Source: Rhodospirillaceae bacterium
GTDB lineage: Bacteria > Pseudomonadota > Alphaproteobacteria > Rhodospirillales > Casp-alpha2
DNA: 64,000 nucleotides
Assembly: GCA_016845145.1 (NCBI GenBank)
Contig: JAERTE010000028.1
Coordinates: forward strand, 1-64,000
Direction of reading: 5' to 3'
Part shown: positions 8,500-16,959 of the stretch, piece after piece
Layout: every line of letters begins with the position of its first letter
Numbering within the stretch: the first letter of the stretch is position 1
Position numbers and translations under genes: made by a program
Notes under the pieces: model-generated
Told to the model about the DNA's origin: nothing
What the model saw: the letters and a program-made list of their open reading frames with translations, nothing else
Databases searched by the model: none

Positions 8500-10259
8500 A
8501 GGTCTTCGAGGCGGAACGAGATTGGCCCCGACGGCGCGTCCGCCATGGACCTGGGTGTTGAGAATGCGTACCGCACACCGACCGCCGCCGCCGCCATAGC
8601 AAGGTTGCGCGACGGCAGATCCTTGACGTAAGTGTCGATTCCGGATTGCTTGGCGCCAGCAGCGAAATCCGCCATCGCGCCCATGAGATCGTCTTCGGAT
8701 TCCCCGGTTTCACCCGCCAAGGAAAAGCCCGCGACCCGAATGCCCAATGATCTGAGCAGACCGAAATGCCGCCAATTCAAATCGCAATTGACAATGATGC
8801 GTCCGACGAACGGCTGGAACAAACGCACCACATCTTCGACAGCAGCGGAGTAAATATCGGCGGGCAAGAGCAACTCACCCAACACACTGCGCCGCGCCTC
8901 GGGCGCCATTTCCAAAAAACTGGTGAACAGGAAGTGTCGATTGCGCATGGTGGCGAGTGATTCGAAATGCACAGGCACGCAAGCCGGAGGCCCATCGGCT
9001 TGTCGGCAGGCCCAATGCACGCCCAGCCGATCATGGCCAAGCGTCACCACACCCATGGGGTTACTGGCGACCAAAGCATCGCCGTAAACAAAATTCTGGT
9101 CCATTGATGCGACGGGAATACAGGCTACAGCAGCGGCTTTTTTCGATTCCAGATCCCAAACCGGCCGTGCCACCACCTCGGCCAGATCGACCTGGCTCTT
9201 TAAATCTTCAACGGAAACGTTTTCGGCGCTTCCCATATCTTTGGCCAATTGCTCTTGGTCGGTGAAGTGGAAATAACTCCATTCCTTATCACCGGGCGCT
9301 GTTTGCTGCGACGTTTCTCCGTCGTCATCGCCGTTGCCATCTCCGGGCTGTTCATGCCCTTCCGGCCGAGCCGGTGACGCCATTTCCTCGCGCACCTGGT
9401 CCCAATCGACCATCAACCATTGTTCCCAGTTCTCTAAGCTGTCGGCGGTGACGGCTTCTGTGTTGTCATTGGTCCAACTATCTTGGGCCTTGTCATCCAG
9501 AGTCTCGGGCTGAGCCGCGTCGGTTTCACTCACCGGCGAATTCTGGTTTTGGGTTTCCAACTGCTCGTAAAGTGATGTCAGGTCAATTTCAACCGGCTTA
9601 GGTTCGTCATTGGCACGCTCCGGCTCAGCCACGGCCGGTGCCGCCAGCGGTTCATCGACCGCTTTTTCTTGTTCGCGTTCCTTGGCGTCGAACATGCCGT
9701 CTATTGCCGCCTGGTCCTGCAATTGAACAATGCCGTTCACCGCCACGACCGCCGAAGCGACTTGTACCTTGCCGCTCAGTTCCGGCCTAGCCGCAACAAG
9801 TTTTTCGATATCGGCGCGTACTGCCGCGCAGGTTTCATCGGCCTGTTCCATGCCCCGCGCACCAAACACGATTAAGCAAGCGCCGCCCTCAACCATGCGC
9901 AGGTTGTCTTGGGCACTCAAATGACGGCGTACGATGGTATCGATGGCGACCAAAAATTCTTTGATATGCTGTAGGGGAATATTTTTGGTCAGTTCGTCAA
10001 ACCGAAGCACCCTGACCCGGCCAACCATGGCCTCGCCGCGCTGCTTGATCAGGCGTTGCACGTTGCGTTCCAGGCCCGCCATATCCAAGGCCTTGGGGCC
10101 ATCGGCAGGTCTCTCCGTCGATGCCTCTTGTGGCGGTGATGTACGAACACTGCGCTTAGTACGCGGTTTCTCGCGGACCGGCGCGTTTGTGTCTTCCTCC
10201 TCCACAGAGAGGAGCTTTGAGACTGAATCAACGGCAGACTTGAAGAAGCTCTTTTTCAT
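8493..10259 (-). CDS. degenerate GGDEF/EAL-like protein, catalytically inactive
   Basis: This 588-residue cytoplasmic protein has three visible parts. Residues ~55-170 look like a worn-down GGDEF-type fold (LRMVEGGACLIVFGARG, ADIEKLVAARPEL). Residues ~180-330 are an acidic, Gln/Glu/Asp-rich linker of low complexity. Residues ~345-588 have the secondary-structure rhythm of an EAL domain, including LLRSLGIRVAGFSLAGE and a late SGIDTYVKDLPSRNLAMAAAAVGVRYAFSTP, but no E-A-L motif and none of its metal ligands. I take ATG 10259 (MKKSFFKSAVDSVSKLL) as the start because of the lysine-rich amphipathic N-terminus. It may bind c-di-GMP or a protein partner without catalysis. The gene overlaps the hydrolase gene tail to tail. 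Confidence 0.55.
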   Translation of the reverse strand: MKKSFFKSAVDSVSKLLSVEEEDTNAPVREKPRTKRSVRTSPPQEASTERPADGPKALDMAGLERNVQRLIKQRGEAMVGRVRVLRFDELTKNIPLQHIKEFLVAIDTIVRRHLSAQDNLRMVEGGACLIVFGARGMEQADETCAAVRADIEKLVAARPELSGKVQVASAVVAVNGIVQLQDQAAIDGMFDAKEREQEKAVDEPLAAPAVAEPERANDEPKPVEIDLTSLYEQLETQNQNSPVSETDAAQPETLDDKAQDSWTNDNTEAVTADSLENWEQWLMVDWDQVREEMASPARPEGHEQPGDGNGDDDGETSQQTAPGDKEWSYFHFTDQEQLAKDMGSAENVSVEDLKSQVDLAEVVARPVWDLESKKAAAVACIPVASMDQNFVYGDALVASNPMGVVTLGHDRLGVHWACRQADGPPACVPVHFESLATMRNRHFLFTSFLEMAPEARRSVLGELLLPADIYSAAVEDVVRLFQPFVGRIIVNCDLNWRHFGLLRSLGIRVAGFSLAGETGESEDDLMGAMADFAAGAKQSGIDTYVKDLPSRNLAMAAAAVGVRYAFSTPRSMADAPSGPISFRLEDLY

Positions 10260-10322
10260 CGCTCTCAACGTGACACACGGCTGTATTCTTCTCAACCATG
10301 GCGGCGGGCACTCAGAATTTCG

Positions 10323-12416
10323 TCAACCGTTCGGCACGATCAGCGCATCCAATGCGCAACCACCCTCAGGCAGTGCAAGATACGGGTTGATATCAAGGCT
10401 GTCCAATCTATCAGCGTTCTCCGCTGCAAACACCGATACTCGTGCCAGCGTCTCCGCCAGGCCATCGAGATCGACCGCCGGTCCACCGCGTGCGCCTGTC
10501 AGCACGTCGAAAGATTTGATCTCGCGGATCATGCGCGCCGCCTCATCAACACCAAACGGCGCCAGGCGGAAAGTTACGTCCTTCAACACCTCAACAAAGA
10601 TCCCGCCAAGGCCGAACATCACGACCGGACCGAACGTCGGGTCTGAGTTAACGCCGATCACCGTCTCAACACCACTTGATACCATCTCACAGACCACGAT
10701 ACCGTCAATACGCGCATCCGGCGCGTGTTCCTTGGCACGTGCGAGCAATGTGTCGAAATCATCGCGCACGGCATCCTCGCCCTCGACGCCCACCAGCACG
10801 CCGCCGATCTCCGTCTTGTGCTGGATATCCGGGGATGCAATTTTCATCACCACCGCACCCGGCATTTCAGCCGCACTCGATGCCGCACCGTCGGCGTCCG
10901 TTGCCAATACCTCGCGCACCACGTTGATCCCGTTGCTGGCGAGTACGCGCTTGGCCTCCACTTCGCTAACGGCTGTCTCGGGTACGCCCAAGGCAACGGA
11001 CGGTCGCGCGGGCGGCGGCGCACCTTCGCCGCGGTCGAATCCTTCACGGATTTTGCATAGTGCCGCCAAGCTGGCGACCGCGCGGTCCGGCGTATCGAAT
11101 ACGGTGTGGCGATCGGCCTCATAACGTCTGGCGACATCTTCGGGCATGATAACGTTGAGTGAAATCGCCTTATTGGGCGTCGCTTCGCGCACACGGGCGA
11201 AGTACGGTAGCAAGGTGTCGGCGACATCGTGAGAACCCGAAACCGGCGTCAGGAACGACGCCACCGCATCACAATCGGTCTCATTGAGGATGATTTCGTG
11301 CGTGATCGGCACGAAGCTCGGATCTTCCATGGCCGTGGCAGTGATATCCACCGGGTTGCGCACGGCGGCAAAGGGCAGCATCTCGGCGATTTTTTCCTGT
11401 GCGGCTTCGGGCAATTCCGGCACTTCAAGACCGTGCTTGATGGCGCTGTCGGCCATTTGCACACCGACGCCGCCGGATATGGTCAAAATGCCGAGCTTCC
11501 GGCCTTCCGGGAAGACACCCATCTGGCAGGCGTAGGCGACGTCCATCATTTCATCGGTGGTGTCGGCACGGTAGACACCATACTGGCGCAGCAGCGCATC
11601 AACCACAGCATCGGACACGGCCAACGACGCGGTATGCGATTTGGCGGCCTCGGCCCCGGCCTCGGTGCGACCGACCTTCAGAAAAATTACCGGCTTGCGC
11701 GCTGCGCGCGCCTTCGACAAGGCCCGGCGCAAGCCATTGGGATCGTTGATGCCCTCGGCATAGACGACCAAGGTATTCACCTCGTCACGATCAACCAGGA
11801 AGTCGAGGCACTCGGCAACGGTGATATCAACTTCGTTGCCAGTCGTGACCCAGTGCGAGAGACCAATGCCGCGGGCACGTGCCAGGGAATAAAGATGCGC
11901 GCCGAAAGCACCGCTTTGCGACACGATGCCGACACTGCCAGGCTCCGGCAGGGCATCAAGGAAGTTCGAACTGAAAGACGCTATCACGCCGCTGTTCACG
12001 CTCGCCGCGCCCAGACAGTTGGGACCCAACAGGCGCACGCCTGCATCAAGTGCCGCCGCACCCAGCTCATCCTGCATGGCGCGGCCCTCATCGCCCATTT
12101 CCGCAAAACCGGATGAAAACACCACCACCGCCTTCACACCCTTTGCGGCACAGTCATAGAGCGATGGCTTCACGAAACGCGCCGGAATGGACAGAATCGC
12201 CAGGTCAGCGGAGCCGGGAATATCCAAAATCGACGGATAGGCCTGCTTGCCCTGTACCGTTTCGCGTTTCGGGTTGATGGGATAAATCGGCCCCTTAAAA
12301 CCAGCCTCGTGCATATAGCGCATGACCCGGCCGCCGACCCTGCGGGTCTCGTCGGTTGCACCCAAAATCGCCACTGACGACGGATTCAGTAATCCGTCCA
12401 ACGTTACCCGGCCCAT
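10323..12416 (-). CDS. acetate/acyl-CoA ligase (ADP-forming), fused alpha and beta
   Basis: This 697-residue fusion carries a CoA-binding Rossmann domain (LNPSSVAILGATDE, residues ~8-100) and two succinyl-CoA-ligase-like domains with LLGPNCLGA and SIVSQSGAFG-type motifs. The phosphohistidine segment is GRTEAGAEAAKSHTASLA. A C-terminal ATP-grasp domain follows (EAKRVLASNGINVVRE, VVMFGLGGIFVEVLKDVTFRLAPF). Such enzymes interconvert acyl-CoA plus ADP and phosphate with the free acid plus ATP. The substrate of bacterial fusions is often unclear and can be acetate, propionate, pimelate or aryl acids. The gene is 63 bases upstream of the EAL-like gene on the same strand and divergent from glnS. Confidence 0.85.
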   Translation of the reverse strand: MGRVTLDGLLNPSSVAILGATDETRRVGGRVMRYMHEAGFKGPIYPINPKRETVQGKQAYPSILDIPGSADLAILSIPARFVKPSLYDCAAKGVKAVVVFSSGFAEMGDEGRAMQDELGAAALDAGVRLLGPNCLGAASVNSGVIASFSSNFLDALPEPGSVGIVSQSGAFGAHLYSLARARGIGLSHWVTTGNEVDITVAECLDFLVDRDEVNTLVVYAEGINDPNGLRRALSKARAARKPVIFLKVGRTEAGAEAAKSHTASLAVSDAVVDALLRQYGVYRADTTDEMMDVAYACQMGVFPEGRKLGILTISGGVGVQMADSAIKHGLEVPELPEAAQEKIAEMLPFAAVRNPVDITATAMEDPSFVPITHEIILNETDCDAVASFLTPVSGSHDVADTLLPYFARVREATPNKAISLNVIMPEDVARRYEADRHTVFDTPDRAVASLAALCKIREGFDRGEGAPPPARPSVALGVPETAVSEVEAKRVLASNGINVVREVLATDADGAASSAAEMPGAVVMKIASPDIQHKTEIGGVLVGVEGEDAVRDDFDTLLARAKEHAPDARIDGIVVCEMVSSGVETVIGVNSDPTFGPVVMFGLGGIFVEVLKDVTFRLAPFGVDEAARMIREIKSFDVLTGARGGPAVDLDGLAETLARVSVFAAENADRLDSLDINPYLALPEGGCALDALIVPNG

Positions 12417-12557
12417 GTATCCCCTCCCAATTGGATCGCGAATTGGAGGCGATTATGGGTTCACCCCCACAAAAGGCAATACGCGGACAACCGGTTTTCA
12501 TTGAGCGAAACGGGCTTAAGGCTTGGCCCAACCGATTTTTTTTGGCATTGAGGGGCC

Positions 12558-14246
12558 ATGAACGACACAAACACCCCTGAAGACGTTGCCCCCAGCGATT
12601 TTATTCGCGACGTGGTGCAAGGTGATATCGCCGCCGGACGCACTGAGACCGTGGTCACCCGCTTCCCGCCGGAGCCCAATGGCTATCTGCATATTGGGCA
12701 TGCCAAATCGATTTGCCTGAACTTCGGCATCGCCGCCGATTTCGGCGGTCGTTGCCACCTGCGCTTTGATGACACCAACCCTGCCAAGGAAGAGCAGGAG
12801 TATATCGATGCCATCAAAGAAGATGTGCATTGGCTTGGCTTCGATTGGGGCGACAACCTGTACTTTGCCTCGGATTATTTCGAACAGCTCTACGGGTGGG
12901 CCGAACATCTGATCTCGAACGGGTTGGCCTATGTAGATGACCTCAGCGCCGAGGAAATTCGCGAGTACCGAGGTACGCTGACGGAACCCGGCAAAGACAG
13001 CCCTTATCGTGGTCGCTCGGCGGAAGAAAGCCTGGACTTGTTTGCCCGCATGCGCGCCGGCGAGTTTGCCGAAGGCAGCCACGTGTTGCGCGCCAAGATC
13101 GATATGGCCAGCGGCAACATCAATCTGCGCGACCCGGTACTGTACCGCATTGTTCACGCGAGCCACCCACGTACCGGTGATGCCTGGCATATTTATCCGA
13201 CCTACGATTTTGCGCACGGCCAGTCGGATGCCATTGAGGGCGTCACGCATTCCGTCTGTACGTTGGAATTCGAAGACCACCGCCCGCTGTATGACTGGCT
13301 GGTGGAAAATTTGCCGACGCCATCACAACCCCGGCAGTACGAATTTTCGCGCCTTAATTTGACCTACACCGTGCTTTCCAAGCGCCGCCTGATTCAGTTT
13401 GTGACCGAAGGACATGTGAACGGGTGGGACGACCCGCGCATGCCGACGATCTCGGGCCTTCGCCGGCGTGGTATTCCCGCCGCAGCTATCCGGGATTTCG
13501 CCGGTCGTATCGGCGTCACCAAATCCGATGCGGTCATCGAAGTGGCGCTGCTGGAGCATTGCGTACGAGAGCTGCTGAACAAATCTGCTCAACGCCGCAT
13601 GGCGGTGCTGAAACCATTGAAAGTGGTGATCGAGAACTACCCGGAAGGCGACAGTGAGGAACTGGAAGCCGTCAACAATCCCGAAGACGCGGACGCTGGC
13701 AAACGCATGGTGCCGTTTTCGCGCGAGTTATACATTGAGCGCGACGATTTCATGGAAGATCCACCGAAGAAATTCTTCCGATTGGCGCCGGGCCGCGAAG
13801 TGCGCTTGCGTTATGCCTATTTCCTGACCTGCCAAGAGGCGATCAAGGATGAAAGCGGCGAGATCGTTGAACTGCGCTGTACCTACGACCCGGAAACCAA
13901 GGGCGGCAATGCGCCCGATGGCCGCAAAGTGAAAGCGACCCTGCACTGGGTATCGGCGGCACACGCGGTGAGCGCCGAAGCACGGCTATATGACCATCTG
14001 TTCGCGCGCCCGGACCCGGGCGCCGAGAATGACGTCCTGGAGGATATCAACCCGGCCTCGCTCGATATTCTGAGCGGCTGCATGCTGGAGCCGTCACTTA
14101 CCGATTTCCCGGCAGGCGAGACCGTGCAGTTCGAGCGCTTGGGCTACTTTTGCCCGGACCCAGACGGCACGAAGGATGCACCCGTGTTCAACCGTACTCT
14201 CGGCCTTCGGGATGCCTGGGCGAAAATCCAGAAAAAGGGTGGCTGA
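12558..14246 (+). CDS. glnS: glutamine--tRNA ligase
   Basis: This 562-residue class I aminoacyl-tRNA synthetase has [15 protein letters not shown] with the HIGH motif at residues 45-48 and a KMSKS counterpart VLSKRRL near residue 271. The [23 protein letters not shown] and DFAGRIGV segments are typical of GlnRS rather than GltX. The C-terminal beta-barrel anticodon-binding domains contain [10 protein letters not shown] and DPETKGG. It charges tRNA-Gln directly. Many alphaproteobacteria lack GlnRS and use GatCAB transamidation, so this gene is a lineage marker or an acquired copy. The ATG at 12558 is supported by a family-like N-terminus. It is divergent from the acyl-CoA ligase gene. Confidence 0.95.
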   Translation: MNDTNTPEDVAPSDFIRDVVQGDIAAGRTETVVTRFPPEPNGYLHIGHAKSICLNFGIAADFGGRCHLRFDDTNPAKEEQEYIDAIKEDVHWLGFDWGDNLYFASDYFEQLYGWAEHLISNGLAYVDDLSAEEIREYRGTLTEPGKDSPYRGRSAEESLDLFARMRAGEFAEGSHVLRAKIDMASGNINLRDPVLYRIVHASHPRTGDAWHIYPTYDFAHGQSDAIEGVTHSVCTLEFEDHRPLYDWLVENLPTPSQPRQYEFSRLNLTYTVLSKRRLIQFVTEGHVNGWDDPRMPTISGLRRRGIPAAAIRDFAGRIGVTKSDAVIEVALLEHCVRELLNKSAQRRMAVLKPLKVVIENYPEGDSEELEAVNNPEDADAGKRMVPFSRELYIERDDFMEDPPKKFFRLAPGREVRLRYAYFLTCQEAIKDESGEIVELRCTYDPETKGGNAPDGRKVKATLHWVSAAHAVSAEARLYDHLFARPDPGAENDVLEDINPASLDILSGCMLEPSLTDFPAGETVQFERLGYFCPDPDGTKDAPVFNRTLGLRDAWAKIQKKGG

Positions 14247-14277
14247 CCCGGGCACTGGTGTCCTGTAGGCTGCCGCC

Positions 14278-15027
14278 ATGCTACCCACCGAGATCCTTTT
14301 TTTCGTGGCGTTTGCCATGTTCGCCGCCGGCGTGGTCAAGGGCTTGACCGGGCTTGGCCTGCCAGCCATGTCGCTGGGGCTGATGATGCTGGCGGTTGAC
14401 TTGAAACAAGCCATCGTCATCTTGCTGGTGCCGCTGTTCGTCACCAATATTTGGCAAGGCGTGATTGGCGGGCAGTTGCGCGCTACGCTGAGTCGGTTGT
14501 GGCCGCTGTTCGGCGCCGGCATGGTGGCCATCTGGTTTGCCGTCGGGGTGATGATCCAAACCGATCCCGCGATTCTGACGATCACGCTTGGCATCATCTT
14601 GTTCAGCTATTCCGCCTATAGCCTGGCAACGCCGCAAGTCCGCTCACCCGGCCGTTGGGAACCCTTGCTGTCGCCGATCGCCGGTGCGCTGACCGGTGTG
14701 ATCGGCGGTTTTACCGGATCGCTGGCCGTGCCGGCAGTGCTGTATATGCAAGCGCTTGGCATGAACCGCGATGCATTGATCCAGGCCATGGGCATTTGGT
14801 TCAGCTTAGGATCAGTGGCACTGACTATCGCACTTGGTGGGCGGGGCGCACTGCCGCAGCACTTGGTTGTCGTCTCAGCCGGCGCCGTCGTGCCGGCCAT
14901 TGTCGGCATGGAATTGGGCGCTCGCATGCGCAAGCGGTTACCTGAAACCGTGTTTCGCAAAGTATTTTTCGGCGCGTTGCTGCTATTGGGTATCTACATC
15001 GCCACGCGCGGCTATCTACAAGGTTAA
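14278..15027 (+). CDS. TauE/SafE family inner-membrane permease
   Basis: This 249-residue protein is very hydrophobic, with about seven or eight membrane segments. Two GLTG-type repeats typical of TauE/SafE are present: GVVKGLTGLGLPAMS near the N-terminus and GALTGVIGGFTGSLAVPAV in the second half. Family members are candidate exporters of sulfite, sulfoacetate or other sulfur anions, and many are uncharacterised. It starts 31 bases after glnS. The taurine locus, which would generate sulfite, is about 26 kb away, so a role in sulfite export is possible but not supported by linkage. Confidence 0.85.
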   Translation: MLPTEILFFVAFAMFAAGVVKGLTGLGLPAMSLGLMMLAVDLKQAIVILLVPLFVTNIWQGVIGGQLRATLSRLWPLFGAGMVAIWFAVGVMIQTDPAILTITLGIILFSYSAYSLATPQVRSPGRWEPLLSPIAGALTGVIGGFTGSLAVPAVLYMQALGMNRDALIQAMGIWFSLGSVALTIALGGRGALPQHLVVVSAGAVVPAIVGMELGARMRKRLPETVFRKVFFGALLLLGIYIATRGYLQG

Positions 15028-15055
15028 CCGCCTACAGGGACACCAGGAGACACAC

Positions 15056-15370
15056 ATGATCATCGACCACCGCACTTACAACGTCTGTCACGGCCAGATT
15101 AATACCTACATAGACATGTTCGAAAGCATCGGTTTGCCCATCCAGTTGAAGCACCTGGGTAACCTAATCGGCTATTTTGAGACCACGATTGGCCCGATCA
15201 ATCAGGTCATCCATCTGTGGGGCTACGAAAACCTGGCCGACATGGAAGCAAGACGCGCCGCACGCGACGCTGATCCCGATTGGGCCGTTTACAAGAAAAA
15301 GACCGCAGGTATGTTGTTATCGCAAGAGAACAAGATCGTCACACCGGCGCCGTTCTCGCCCATACGATAG
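15056..15370 (+). CDS. NIPSNAP family protein
   Basis: This 104-residue protein begins MIIDHRTYNVCHGQINTYIDMFES, the typical NIPSNAP opening, and continues with GYFETTIGPINQVIHLWGYENLADMEARRAAR, a ferredoxin-like alpha+beta dimer fold. Bacterial NIPSNAP proteins have no established activity but are often near catabolic enzymes or transporters. AGGAGA at 15044-15049 supports the ATG at 15056; a longer open frame upstream overlaps the TauE/SafE gene and was not used. Co-transcription with the permease, 28 bases upstream, is likely. Confidence 0.85.
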   Translation: MIIDHRTYNVCHGQINTYIDMFESIGLPIQLKHLGNLIGYFETTIGPINQVIHLWGYENLADMEARRAARDADPDWAVYKKKTAGMLLSQENKIVTPAPFSPIR

Positions 15371-15450
15371 ATTTCTTCAGTCCGCAGCATTTGGCTCCCG
15401 GTGCACTCTGTCGTATGCTTAACGCACTCAACAAAGACGGGAAATTTTGG

Positions 15451-15978
15451 ATGTCTCTATCCGTCAATGTCGAGCATAGGTCGATGTCGGAAGCGCCGGT
15501 GAGCGCTTTGCCGTTACTCGACTATTGGCAGGAACTTACCCCCGACGGCGCTATTGGCCCAGCGTGGAAAACTTTCGATATGCTCCGAATTCCGGCCGCA
15601 TATCTCCCGACAACCGTCGTTGTTGATTATGACGCTGCAGTGCACCGTTACCGTTACCGCTTTTGGGGCAGGGCGTTGACCGATATTTTTCAGGGAGACT
15701 ACTCCGGCAAAACATTCGATGACCTGCCGCCGCCATTCTCCTACATCAGTTATCAGACCTACGACCCCGTCATCGAACTCAGACGGCCCTGTCTGATGCA
15801 TTTCAATATAACCGACGGCGTGACGGAAACCGGTTTCCATGATGCCCTTCGCGTGCCGCTATCAGATAACGGCGCCGACGTAAGCGGGGTCGTATCGATT
15901 GTCGTGCAACTATATCGCAAACATGAAATGGACCAGTTGGTCGAAAGCCAGGTGTCGGAAATTTTAGTGAAAGGCTGA
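15451..15978 (+). CDS. PAS-domain protein (PAS_5-like), no output domain
   Basis: This is a protein of about 175 residues with a single PAS-like domain. Visible features are LPLLDYWQELTP, an aromatic core RYRYRFWGRALTDIFQGDYSGKTFDDLPP and a terminal strand region GVVSIVVQLYRK. Short PAS-only proteins of this type are abundant in Rhodospirillales, often next to glutathione-transferase or signalling genes, and no function has been assigned. The start is uncertain: ATG 15451 has a GACGGG about 9 bases upstream, while ATG 15415 would add 12 residues. It probably senses a small ligand or redox state and passes this on by protein contact. Confidence 0.7.
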   Translation: MSLSVNVEHRSMSEAPVSALPLLDYWQELTPDGAIGPAWKTFDMLRIPAAYLPTTVVVDYDAAVHRYRYRFWGRALTDIFQGDYSGKTFDDLPPPFSYISYQTYDPVIELRRPCLMHFNITDGVTETGFHDALRVPLSDNGADVSGVVSIVVQLYRKHEMDQLVESQVSEILVKG

Positions 15979-15992
15979 TCCAAAAAACGCGG

Positions 15993-16760
15993 TCAATCGA
16001 AGCCGAAACCGCGCTCTTTCAATACTTTCAGCAAATGCTCACGCTTCGGTGCCGAAAACTGCTTGGCTACCCTTTCAGCCCAGGGCTCGTCCGGATCGCG
16101 CCCGACGTGGCGATGATGCTCGGACATGGCCAATTCGTAATCGGCAAGGCCTTCATCAAGGTCGCCTTCGGTATATTTCTCACGATGGATAACCATATCC
16201 TGCGGAAGACGAGGCTTGGCCTCGGGGCGGGTGTTGGGCCAACCGACACACAAACCGAATGCGACGAACACACCATCAGGCAACCCCAATTCTGCGGCTA
16301 CGCCGGCGGGATCGTTCCTCATTCCACCGATCATTACCGTTCCCAACCCAAGAGAATCGGCGGCCAACGAAGCGCACATACCTACCAATGCTGCATCAAT
16401 GCAGGCGACCATGGTCATTTCCAGATGATCAGTTGCAATTGAGCTGCCTACACTTGCTGTCACACGGCTCAGCCGGTGCGTATCGGCGCAAATAGCGACA
16501 AACGCAGGCGCATCAATAACATGTTGTTGGCCGCCAGCCATCGCCGCCAAATGCTCTTTGGCCACCGGGTCGCGCACAACAACAAAACTGTAAGCCTGCA
16601 GATTTGATGACGTCGGCGCCTGACGCGCTGCATTGAGAATAGTGTCCAGCATTTCATCGGAGAGATCGTCGGGCTTGAAATCCCGCACGCTGGCTCGACC
16701 GCGCAAGGTATCGATAACAGGGGACGAAATAATATTTTCAGGCATCTCTGTGGTTTCCAT
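15993..16760 (-). CDS. NADPH-dependent FMN nitroreductase (NfsA/Frp type)
   Basis: This protein of about 255 residues begins its core with LRGRASVRDFKPDDL, followed by ARQAPTSSNLQAYSFVVV, the nitroreductase FMN-binding opening. A later segment, GLGTVMIGGMRNDPAGVAAELGLPDGV, and a long C-terminal excursion with KREKYTEGDLDE-like content match the NfsA/Frp subgroup rather than NfsB. These enzymes reduce flavin, quinones or nitroaromatics with NADPH. The frame is open to a TTG at 16787. ATG 16760 or ATG 16745 (with GGAAAC ahead of it) are better starts. It converges on the PAS gene with a 14-base gap. Confidence 0.85.
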   Translation of the reverse strand: METTEMPENIISSPVIDTLRGRASVRDFKPDDLSDEMLDTILNAARQAPTSSNLQAYSFVVVRDPVAKEHLAAMAGGQQHVIDAPAFVAICADTHRLSRVTASVGSSIATDHLEMTMVACIDAALVGMCASLAADSLGLGTVMIGGMRNDPAGVAAELGLPDGVFVAFGLCVGWPNTRPEAKPRLPQDMVIHREKYTEGDLDEGLADYELAMSEHHRHVGRDPDEPWAERVAKQFSAPKREHLLKVLKERGFGFD

Positions 16761-16847
16761 CTCGACTGGCGGATCGGAGACCCGCAATTTGCCTCACGTA
16801 CACGGAGGAAACAAGCTCAGCGGATGGATCATATGACGACCTTGTAC

Positions 16848-16876
16848 TGGTTAAAATACATCCCTTACGATATAAT
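16848..16876 (+). promoter_or_regulatory. possible sigma70 promoter of the PAS histidine kinase gene
   Basis: A perfect TATAAT lies at 16871-16876. TGGTTA at 16848-16853 is a poor -35 match (three of six) at 17-base spacing. The transcript would start about 75 bases before the ATG at 16960. Support is limited to the -10 element. Confidence 0.35.
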
Positions 16877-16959
16877 CCTTTTGTTACCATGCAGACGGTG
16901 AATTCCCTAACAGCCAGTTGGTCGGGGACGTCGTTTACGTGATTTGATCAAGAGGCAAA

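Noticed and set aside
9934..11124. 396-codon plus-strand Ser/Thr-rich frame
   Set aside because: It spans the ends of two convincing minus-strand genes and has the composition of a shadow frame.
14278..15027. TauE/SafE permease as the sulfite exporter of the taurine pathway
   Set aside because: The family fits, but the gene is about 26 kb from the taurine locus and next to glnS and a NIPSNAP gene, so no linkage supports it.
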